Below, in pieces: positions 55,150-64,000 of a DNA stretch of 64,000 bases. The notes below the pieces were generated by a model that was not told the DNA's origin, searched no databases, and worked only from the letters and a program-made list of their open reading frames with translations. Numbering within the stretch: position 1 is the first letter of the stretch; each line of letters starts with the position of its first letter. The stretch is from Rana temporaria (taxonomy: Eukaryota > Chordata > Amphibia > Anura > Ranidae), in the NCBI RefSeq assembly GCF_905171775.1, contig NC_053492.1, positions 294,852,434 through 294,916,433 on the forward strand. Direction: 5' to 3'. Both the position numbers and the translations under genes were made by a program.

Positions 55150-55577
55150 AAGACAATTATTATTATCAAAATCAATGTACATATTTTCAAGCACACTACG
55201 AATCATCAAGTGTCGTCCGAAACTTTTATTGAAGAATGATTACATCACAAAGGACTAAGTGTAAAGTTTCGGAGTCGGGCAGGACCCCTTTATCACATAT
55301 CTTACAAAGGGGTGTTCTGGCAAATATGTGCATTGACCTATGATGTATCCAATCTCCAGCTGGTAGTTGCTGCAGCACTCGCTACTTTTGAGCCCATTAA
55401 TAGCTCTACCACATTTACACAGACGTGAGTGTGATATATTATCATGCATTCGAATACTATATATATATATCAAGTGCATTTCAGCTGTATTAAGCCTAAC
55501 CTTCTAGAGTGTCGCTGTACCTTTAGAAGGGAACAGGTTACCCCCAGATAAGGCTAGTCTTAATTTATTAATTGAGC

Positions 55578-55644
<67 letters not shown>

Positions 55645-56530
55645 CTGTATATGTCCCAAATATATACATGTCACAGATGTAGAATTAGGGCCCACACTTT
55701 GCAGAGGTGTCTTTACGAGACAGTTAACCTTAACATTGTGCGGTAATCACTCTAGATCTGTAGGAAGCATGACCTTTATTTCTGCATTAACTTAATCTAG
55801 TATAGTGGGAATTACAAAACAACAAGCCACCAATAAATATATAATAGTTTATATGGGTTCAATAGACATACAATTGTAGCCCAGTCTTACTGGTGACTAT
55901 CATGTCATGTTTTTCCCCCCTGGTTCACACTGCTGCGACTTCAAAGTTGCGCAACTTTTAATCAACTTCATCGTGAATTGCATACGACTTCTTTAACACT
56001 ACCAAAAGTAGTAAAAGAAAATATAGGAACCAATAGGTTCCAAACCCGCGCAAATCAATGACCAAAAAACAAATAAACTACAATAATGAGCTGCGTGTTG
56101 CAAAGTGTAAAAAACACCTATAACGTGAACAGAAACAAAGAAACTACGCTCTTATATCATCACCATTCACCATAGTGAATAAACAAATAAATAAATACAT
56201 CTTCATTTGAATTTAAGAAAATATCTAACAATTGTGAAGTCCATGTACAGATCCCACACGTGAATAACGTCCTCAGTGAGTTTAGGAAAGGTTCCTCTCC
56301 ACCCTCATGCAGACAGACATGCAGACATACAATGCACTTACCAGACTTAATTGACCCCTATTACAGGGAGTCAAATTATGCATATGGGAAAATACAAGAT
56401 GTCATACATGAGGGTCACAGGAATGAATCCAAGTGGAGATGTCAATCAACTCCATAAAGAATAATAGATTTGTTTCTCCTACAGCTTTTTGGAGCTTGGA
56501 GCTTCGAGCTACAAAACTGAGGCGCAAACG
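55150..56530. other. Unannotated sequence with MITE fragments
   Basis: Includes 'ggttcacactgctgcgacttc' at 55921, resembling the ends of the outer MITE at 6258-7562. The rest is anonymous. Confidence 0.35.
55577..55645. repeat. (TA)n microsatellite
   Basis: A long TA run with one phase break at about 55602 and a few G interruptions at the right. Confidence 0.95.
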
Positions 56531-56535
56531 AAGCC

Positions 56536-56942
56536 TTAGGCCTCGTACACACGACCAGACATGTCCGCTGAAACTGGTCCGCCGACCAGTGTCAGCGGAC
56601 AGATCCGATCGTGTGTACAGGCTAGCGGACAGATTTCCAACGGACAAATGTTTCTTAGCATGCTAAGAAACATGTCCGCTGGGAAGCTGTCCGGCGGACG
56701 TCTAACCAGCGGACAGAAATCCCGCGAATGCGTCAAATTGATTCGACGCATGCGTGGAAGCATTGAACTTGCGCGATAGAGAACGTCGGAGTCGTCTACG
56801 TCACCGCGTTCTCTGTCCGCGCGGATTTCGGTTTGATGGTGTGTACAGCCATCAGACCGAAATCTCCCAGCGGACATGTCCGATGAAAACGGTCCGGCGG
56901 ACCGTTTTTATCGGACTGTCCGCTCGTCTGTACGGGGCCTTA
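56536..56942. mobile_element. GTACACAC MITE (family D), copy 3
   Basis: Ends TTAGGCCTCGTACACACG and CGTCTGTACGGGGCCTTA. Interior GTCCGCTG/CAGCGGAC motifs and 'catgcgtggaa' are shared with copy 60329-60775. The frames on both strands are mirror translations. Confidence 0.85.
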
Positions 56943-57166
56943 CACATATTGTGAATCCTCTAAAAAACAATAGTCTCTAAAATACAGATGACCGAATGTC
57001 CAAATCGTTGATAGTTACAAAAATGTAGTGAACTAAGTTGAAAACTTTTACAAAAGTTCCGTTGCCTTAAAGACATAGCAAGACACAGGAATTGCTATAT
57101 AATATTCATTTCATGCTTCATCACAGGGCATCACTCTTAAAGGAGGGCAGATGAGATCAGCTAAAA

Positions 57167-57314
57167 CATGGGTCTTCAAACTACGGCCCTCCAGGTGTTC
57201 AGGAACTACAATTCCCATCATGCCTAGTCATGTCTGTGAATGTCAGAGCTTTACAATGCCTCATGGGAAGTGTAGTTCCGCAACAGTTGGAGGGCCGTAG
57301 TTTGAGGATCCCTG
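57167..57314. mobile_element. hAT MITE with perfect 8-bp TSD (CAGGGATCCTCAAACTACGG ends)
   Basis: The right end, read inverted, is CAGGGATCCTCAAACTACGG; the left is CATGGGTCTTCAAACTACGG. Identical agctaaaa at 57159-57166 and 57315-57322. It is 148 bp with 'ggccctccag' and 'cccatcatgcc' motifs I recognise from vertebrate hAT MITEs. Confidence 0.92.
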
Positions 57315-57322
57315 AGCTAAAA

Positions 57323-58528
57323 CAACCAACCCATTCATTTTATGATACTTTTTTTCTGCTGAATTTGCCTGCAACCAATACATGGTCGTAGAAAAAGCAT
57401 CAATCTTTCTTACAAAGATATGTTAAGGGAATTCCAGACGGAACATTCTGTCCTCATACAACACAATCTATAGAGATGGCAGCTTTGTTGGTTTTTGATG
57501 TTGCCTACATGGGAATATGTTTGATATCACAGGTACACAAGATGTTCCCCATATGCCATTTGTGATGGCTTTGAATAACACTAGTGACAAATACTATTTT
57601 TAAAATGTGCTGACAGCATGCAGTGGATTGGAAGATGCAAAACAAGTATTTACAGCTGGTGAATTACGGGAAGTTATTTTGTGCGCCAGCCAGGAGACAT
57701 ATTGGAGGATATTTTTATCATGTAAACGTCTATGTTCAAAATGTTTGTGCTTTAGAATTGTTAAAATGGAAAACATTTAACATTTAAGATGGAAATCTGT
57801 AAATACTTACCAAAAAAGTTTTTTTTTAGCTAAACCTTTTACTAGAGCATAGTCAAATGTTTATTTATATTCCAATTCCAGAAGTAGAACAGATGGTAGA
57901 AAACAGCAAGTAAGACATGGAATGGACTACATTGACAAAGGTGAGCGATTAGGAGAACTGGTCCAGTGTCACACAATCTCCAAGGACAGGAGTCTCTAAA
58001 CTTTCTAAACAAAGGGTCAGTTCAATGTCCTTCATATTTTAGAGGGGGCCGGACTGAGGCCATTAGGAATACAACTTGTCCTGACAGCAGTTTTTACCAG
58101 AAAATTGGGTATTATATTGGATTTGTTTGCAATAAAATATTATTTTTGTGTGTTTTTTCCTGAAGTTATGTGTTTCATAAACAGCTGCACATGTATCCTG
58201 CAGCTTTTAAAATGTAAACTACCATAATTTTATTCTACAGGGTATCTGTTTTCAGAAAATATATATTTGTTTGAGGGTTACAGTGATTTCCAGATTTCAA
58301 GTTTGTGAAAAAATAAATCGAAAAATTGCCCCAATAGACAAGTAATTACACACCAAAGCCATCTTGGGGGTGGGTAATAAAATCTTCCACAAACTGAATT
58401 ATCTGTAAGAATGGCAATGTATCAGAATCAGAATACTTTATTAATTCTAAAGGGAAATTATGTATGACTAGTTTATGGAGATTATACCCAATTAATTTTT
58501 TTATTCCTCATACCACCACCTTAATGAA
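57323..58528. other. Unannotated sequence
   Basis: No gene or repeat boundary supported. The frame at 57966-58163 has no domain. Confidence 0.35.
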
Positions 58529-59022
58529 TTAAAGTGGTTTTAAAGGCAGAAGTGTTTTTTTTTTATCTTAATGCATTCTATACATTAAGATAAAAACCCT
58601 TTTGTGTGTAGCAGCCACCCTCAGCCCCCCTAACACTTATCTGAGGTCCCTCTTAGTCCAGCGACATCCACGAGTGTCTCAGCCATCCGAGATTCTTCCT
58701 CCTGATTAGTTGAAACGCAGCAGCGGCGCCATAGGCTGCCACTGCTTTTAATCAAAATCAGCTCGCCAATCAGGGGAGAGACGGGGCAGTGTCAAGTTGG
58801 GGCTCTGTGTCTGAATGGACACAGGGAACTGTGACTCTGCTTGGGTGCCCCCATAGCAAGCTGATGGTTGTGGGGGCACTGAACAGGAGGGAGGGGCAAG
58901 TAGCAGTGAAGAGGGAACTGAGAATAGGATGATCAGACTGCTCTGTGCAAATCCACTGCAACAGAACTGGTAAGTATGACTCGTTTTATATGGAAAAAAA
59001 ATAGACTTTACAATCACTTTAA
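58529..59022. mobile_element. TTAA family C MITE
   Basis: TTAAAGTGGTTTTAAAGGC at the left and 'gactttacaatcactttaa' at the right, with TTAA at both ends. The sub-terminal 'atcttaatgcattctataca' matches other copies. Confidence 0.8.
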
Positions 59023-59431
59023 GCCATTGTTGGATTAGCAATGGTATGTCTGTCAGTCTGTAAGATCAGCAAAAGATCATACTTAAATGATTTTTTGCAT
59101 AATAGTTTAAACCTGTCTGTAAACATGAGCTTACAGTTGCCTGGTCCAGCCAGTTTTTGATCTAGATCGGCAACTATCATCATATGTCTATAAAGTCAAG
59201 CAGTTACGGTATCTTCTGGGAGAGCACTCCTAAGGGAAAATTTATCACACAGATTAGAAAACATATTCCCAGTATACATAATAAAATTAAAGTGAACCAC
59301 CTATATCTTCTGCCCCTGACTTTCTGCGTTCATGAAAACATGAACCTTCGTTTGGGCTTAGATTACAGGAGAGTATAACCTTCATGGGTGCCATTGGACA
59401 CTCAGATTATGTCTACGCAACTATGGTCACC

Positions 59432-59903
59432 TTAAAGCGGTAGAAAAACCCTGGATTTCGAATTTTTCCCTACAGGTAATCTTACAAATAAGCTTAAATA
59501 GGTATTAAAGCATTGTTTTTTCTCTAAAATAACAAATATATTATACTTACCTGCTCTGTGCAGTGGTTTTGCATGCTGGTTCTCTTGGCTCCTCCCTCCT
59601 GCCAGATGCTCCCACAGCAAGCAGCTCTGGGGGGCAACCAACCAGGCGCACTCCAAAGCCACAACTCTGTGTGTCCATTCAAACACGGAGCCACAGCTCG
59701 GTCCCACCCTGTCCCCTCTGTCTCCTGATTGACTCCCTGGTTGTGATTGACAGCAGTGAGAGCCAAGGCTCCCGTAGACATCGCTGGACCGAGAGGGTGC
59801 TCAGGTAAGTCTTAGGCGAGGCTGCAGCACACAGAAGGTTTTCTACATTTATGCATATGCATGAAGGTAAAAAAAAAAACTTGTGCCTTCACAACCACTT
59901 TAA
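59432..59903. mobile_element. TTAA family C MITE
   Basis: TTAAAGCGGTAGAAAAACCC at the left and 'gccttcacaaccactttaa' at the right. Its right TTAA is also the left TTAA of the next element. Confidence 0.75.
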
Positions 59904-60303
59904 AATATAGATTACCTGTAGGTTAAATGAATATCTCCTGAACATGCACCATTTAGGAGATATTTGCTTGATTGGCAGCCAGTGATGTCACTGACACATG
60001 TGCTCTGAGGGAATGGCATATTCATGCTGTTGCTTCAGAGCTCTGTGCCATGGTTGTGACTCTCCTGCGCATGTGCAGGAGTGATGTCATCGCGGCTTGA
60101 CTTTTCAAGTGGCTGCAGCCCGAAAACCCAGAAGGAATATGGAAGCCTCTGCAGCGGATGACATCACGCCGTCGGAGGGCTTAGTTCCAAGGTATGTCTT
60201 TCATAACGTGCTAGTATGCGATGCATACTAGCACATTATACCTTTACCTTGCTAGGGAGAAAGTTTTGTTTTTCTTATTCTTACAAGTTTACTACTGCTT
60301 TAA
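59900..60303. mobile_element. TTAA family C-like MITE, abutting
   Basis: The right end 'acaagtttactactgctttaa' is a family C terminus in reverse; the left end TTAAAATATAGATTACC is poorly matched. An internal 'acgtgctagtatgcg...gcatactagcaca' hairpin is present. Confidence 0.55.
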
Positions 60304-60328
60304 ATCTACATCTGCTCTCACAGATATG

Positions 60329-60775
60329 TAAGGCCCTGTACACACGAGCGGATATCCGATGAAAACGGTCCGCCGGACCATTTCACTCGGACATTTCTGC
60401 TCCGGATTTTGATCTGATGGCTGTACCCACCATCAGATCAAAATCCCCGCGGTGACGTGGCCCGCGCCGTCGCGCGACCCTGGAAGGTAAATACTTCCAC
60501 GCATGCGTCGAATCACTTTGACGCATGCGAGGGATGGGGATCGGTCGAACTTATCCGGTGAGTCTGTACAGACGACCGGATAAGTCCAACGGACAGGTTT
60601 CCAGCAGATAGATTTCTTAGCATGCTAAGAAATTTTTATCCGCTTGAAAACGGTCGGCTGGACAAATGTCCGCCGAAAAATGTCCGCTAGGCCGTACACA
60701 CGACCGGATTTGTCTGCTGGAACTGATCCGCGGATAAATCCCAGCGGACAGATCCGGTCGTGTGTACGGGGCCTA
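60329..60775. mobile_element. GTACACAC MITE (family D), copy 4
   Basis: Ends TAAGGCCCTGTACACACG and CGTGTGTACGGGGCCTAA. The interior 'gaaaacggtccgccggacca' and 'catgctaagaaat' link it to copy 56536-56942. Confidence 0.85.
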
Positions 60776-61315
60776 AGACATGTGTGGTCACATTTATGCA
60801 ATTCCGCATTTTTAAAGTACCGTATCATCTGTCAACTAATTTACATTGAATTTTAAAAATAAATAATAGTGACTTTTTATTTTTTGTTATTTTGTCGACA
60901 TGCATGCACTGGTGCATGTCCAGGGGTGGCTTTCCTGATGTTGATGACAATGCACCCTACCTACAAAACAAATATTGGAAAGGCCATATGGAAGCCTGTT
61001 TAACAAGGTCACAACACAGGAACACAAGTGACACAGAATTGTCATCCTATAACAAGATATGCCTGAACAAGGAATTTCATGGCAGGATCAGCTGTGTGTT
61101 TTTTTTTAAGAACATTTTAGATTTAAATATATAAAAAATGGCTATTGAAATATCATTAACATACTAAAGCTTGAATGAGATTTGACGTTTATGTATACTT
61201 TAAAAGATCCCATGTAAAAACAGAGGAACAAGTATTGCTTTTCCAGCAACTGACTACTTTTGTAATAGTAGAAAATGTCAATTTTTCTAAACGGTAATAT
61301 TAAAAAAAACATAAC

Positions 61316-61827
61316 GGGGGTTATTTATGAAAGGCAAATCCACTTTGCACTACAAGTGCACTTTGAAGTGCAGTCACTGTAGATCTGAGGGGGACATGTA
61401 AGGCCCCGTACACACGGCCGAGGAACTCGACGTGCCAAACACGTCGAGTTCCTCGGTGAGTTCAGGGATGAAGCCGCCGAGGAGCTCGGCGGGACGCCTT
61501 CTCCCATAGAACAACGAGAAAATAGAGAACATGTTCTCTATTTTCTCGACGAGTTCCTCGGCGGCTCCATCGGGCCAAAAGTGTACAGACGACAGAGTTT
61601 CTCGGCAGAATCCTGGTTTGACCGAGTTTCTCGGTGAATTCTGCCGAGAAACTCTGTCGTGTGTACGAGGCCTAAGGAAAAAAAAATGCATTTTAGTTTG
61701 CACATGATTGGATGTTAAAATCAGCAGAGCTTCCCCCGATTTCAGATCTTCCCCTCAGATCTACAGCGACTGCACTTCCAAGTGCACTTGTAGTGCAAAG
61801 TGGATTTACCTTTCGTCAATAACCCCC
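61316..61827. mobile_element. MITE (GGGGGTTATTTATGAAAGGC ends) split by a family D MITE
   Basis: The left 'gggggttatttatgaaaggc' plus 'aaatccactttgcactacaa' is inverted at the right. Removing 61399-61675 joins the halves into about 235 bp. Confidence 0.82.
61399..61675. mobile_element. GTACACAC MITE (family D), copy 5
   Basis: Ends TAAGGCCCCGTACACACGG and TCGTGTGTACGAGGCCTAA. The interior 'gaactcgacg', 'gccgccgaggagctcggcgg' and 'agagaacatgttctct' closely match 40270-40545. Confidence 0.87.
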
Positions 61828-62790
61828 AATGTCATGTTGTGAGCAATCAGACTGCGACTGCCCATAAAAGGGTAATCTATTACTAAACATTATGTGGCCA
61901 TGAATATAAAAATATCCAGTGTGTTGATAATTATTGTGTTGCTAGAGCTACACTAAAACAAGAAGAACAAATGGTCATTTCGATTTTACTCAGAAATAAT
62001 TATTGGCATTCTGTGTTATATTAGTCAGATTTATTCATCAATAACCTTTATGACTAACGCATGACATTTCCCATAATAATACTCTATTACAATTCTGTAA
62101 GGATCTTGACACTGTGGAGACACATTGACATGAAAAAGAATCTTTGAAGTGCAATGAAATGTTTTAAGTATGAATGATTCTGACATGATCAAAGGGATCT
62201 CACATAGGTCGATAAAAAGTTTCCTGTGGTAATGTATTAAACAACCTTAGAAAGTAGCATGCTTCAAGCTGGGGTAAAACTGTATGTGAGAAATTGTAAG
62301 CAAGATCAGTAAGATCAGTTCTTATTCCCAGGGTGGTGGTACCAGAGCTGATTTTCACATGGACCACTAAATGCTGCCGATAAACTCTTTTATCTTGATG
62401 CACAGTGAATACTGAGTGACGCTATCAAACAGCTTCAGCAAAAGAGAAAATGCAGTCAGCTTGCAAGAAAATCAGTTCCTGACAACAGCTGTCAAAAAAC
62501 ATGTTTCTTTACATCTGTCACACAGAGGTGGGAAAGCATGCAAAACATCTCTGAGTAAGGCTATTTTTATACTACAGTAGGAGATTTCCATTCACTTCCT
62601 GTCCCCGAGACACAATGGAAAGTAAAAGAAAATCTTTGTAAAATAAGTGGAGACCTCCGTGAAGATACTTGTGCTATGAGAATGAATGAAGCCACCATTG
62701 TTGACTTCCTTCATTAAAATGCTAGCTTCCTGACAGTCCTGCTGAACATTTGACTTCATTAACTCCTAAGGCTACATTCACATGGGTGAC
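61828..62790. other. Unannotated sequence
   Basis: No gene or repeat ends supported. Confidence 0.35.
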
Positions 62791-62796
62791 TAGCGC

Positions 62797-63060
62797 CAGG
62801 GCTGGCGCTAGCACAAGGCAACCCGGGCACTTGCCTTACGGTGCCGGCGCCGTCAGGGAACAGGGCGGAAAATTAACCGGGACAGTCATATGGCAAGTGC
62901 CAACGGGCAAAAAATGAAGGGGGCGCACCGCTCGTGAGTGGCTTGCAGTCTAATGAAAGCACAGGAGGAGCGGGAGCGAATGTCCCCTGGTCATTGTCCC
63001 CAGGGCCATGTTTATACCTGCAAATAGTTTTCCCCAGACAGGGGGCGGACTGACCAATTA
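62797..63060. mobile_element. hAT-like left end (CAGGGCTGGCGCTAGCAC)
   Basis: CAGGGCTGGCGCTAGC followed by 'aaggcaacccgggcacttgc', a hAT-type terminus related to that at 2400. No right end lies in the window. Confidence 0.5.
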
Positions 63061-63419
63061 ATCACTTCCCAAGGTCCTAGGGTCACATTGTGGCTCCATG
63101 TACTCCCCTCCGCCGGCTCCTCCCCTTCTGCTGGGCTCTACGGATCTCCTGCAATGTGCAGAGAATGGCGGCTGAGCAGCTCCCTGATCCACTCTCCAGG
63201 ACGGACGCTGGATGGTCTCTGTATCGGAGGATCCTGACAGAGCTGGTGCCTGCCGATCATTGGGGAGCCTATCTGTAGCTAAGGTACTGCATGACGAATG
63301 GTGCTGCCCGACCCAGGCACATCCTGTGACGTCACCTTCCTGACCGAGAGCGCCCTGAACATCACAGCTGCCAGCCACCCCCCACACACAGCCCTGATAT
63401 GTATATGATGCCACCTACT

Positions 63420-63960
63420 GACCACCTGTCATCATCATTATCATCCCCCTGTTACTGGCATTCCACCACCCCCACCCCGGTCATCTTCATCTCAACACCT
63501 ATACCACTCTGCCAGCTTCCACCCCCTCTTTCATCTTCATCCCACCACCTATACCCCTCTGACAGCTTCTAACCCCCCATCATCTTCATCCCACCTGTAC
63601 ACCTCTGCCAGCTTTCTACCACCCCCGGTCATCTTCATCCCACTTGTACACCTCTGCCAGCTTCTTACCACCCCCACTCATCTTCATCCCACCTGTACCC
63701 CTCTGCAAGCTTCCTAAAACCCTCCTCTCATCTTCATGCCTCCTGTACCCCTCTGCCAGCTTTCAAACCCCCTGTCATCTTCATCCCACCACCTATACCC
63801 CTCTGCCAGCTTCCAACCCCCCTGTCATCTTTATCCCACCGGTACCTGTCTGCCAGGTTCCAACCCCCCCTTTCATCTTCATCCCACCTGTACCCCTCTG
63901 CCAGCTTCTAACCCCCCATCATCTTCATCCCACCTGTACTCCTCTGCCAGCTTTTCCCAT
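63420..63960. repeat. Minisatellite, about 40-48-bp units (TCATCTTCATCCCACCTGTA)
   Basis: About 12 imperfect units of 'tcatcttcatcccacc', 'tacccctctgccagctt' and 'ccaacccccc'. It runs almost to the window edge and may be inside the hAT element that starts at 62797. Confidence 0.9.
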
Positions 63961-64000
63961 TTGTTGTTCCTCTATAGCTGCTGGTATTCTCCATTGCGCT

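Overview
This is a vertebrate genomic window with no recognisable host gene. It is packed with transposable elements and their derivatives, and it looks like intergenic or intronic DNA of a large amphibian genome. I infer an anuran, probably a true frog (Ranidae), because several high-copy repeats look familiar from ranid assemblies: the TTAA-flanked 'TTAACCACTTCCCGACC' family, the 'GTACACAC' hairpin MITEs, and the 'GGATTCACAAAG' MITEs. No database could be searched. Family names rest on termini, target-site duplications (TSDs) and coding motifs read from the sequence.

The standout object is an apparently full-length Penelope-like retroelement (PLE) on the + strand at 48711-54102. It is bounded by a 13-bp TSD and sits inside an older TTAA-flanked repeat. 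It has an open gag-like ORF1 (434 aa). A second open frame carries a PLE reverse transcriptase (YIDD) and a GIY-YIG endonuclease. ORF2 has no ATG upstream of its conserved N-terminus and lies in the -1 frame relative to ORF1. A zero-frame G GGT TTT heptamer at 50043-50049 is followed, after 7 nt, by a 6-bp GC-rich stem. This suggests a programmed -1 ribosomal frameshift giving a fusion of about 1192 residues. The element's 5' end is a perfect 21-bp-arm palindrome.

Layout. 1-2400: a MITE end, then unannotated DNA and an (AT)n tract. 2400-11.7 kb: hAT-like elements with clean 8-bp TSDs (2400-3053, 8702-8884, 10337-11668), a foldback element (3674-4191), TTAA elements and MITEs. 12-13 kb: a hammerhead-like/PLE 3'-end relic. 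14-18.5 kb: repeat-in-repeat mosaic with a 141-bp tandem array. 18.7-21.4 kb: MITEs and a TA-inserted foldback element. 22.2-25.9 kb: a decayed Ty3/gypsy-type LTR element with one LTR, abutted by a TTAA element. 28-31.5 kb: TIR elements, a Tc1-like 3' end and a foldback. 33.4-34 kb: a 30-bp tandem array. 34.3-35.2 kb: the 3' end of a PLE on the - strand. 35-37.4 kb: nested MITEs and a hAT inside a hAT. 38.6-39.1 kb: a minisatellite in a hAT 3' end. 39.5-47 kb: a TTAA element and several MITEs, one with a rearranged end. 47.3-54.6 kb: two head-to-tail TTAA elements, the second split by the PLE. 54.6-62 kb: more MITEs. 62.8-64 kb: a hAT left end and a 44-bp-type minisatellite running to the window edge.

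Only the PLE seems coding-competent. The LTR element and the Tc1 copy are dead, and the other elements are non-autonomous. Most long reading frames elsewhere are translations of tandem repeats.
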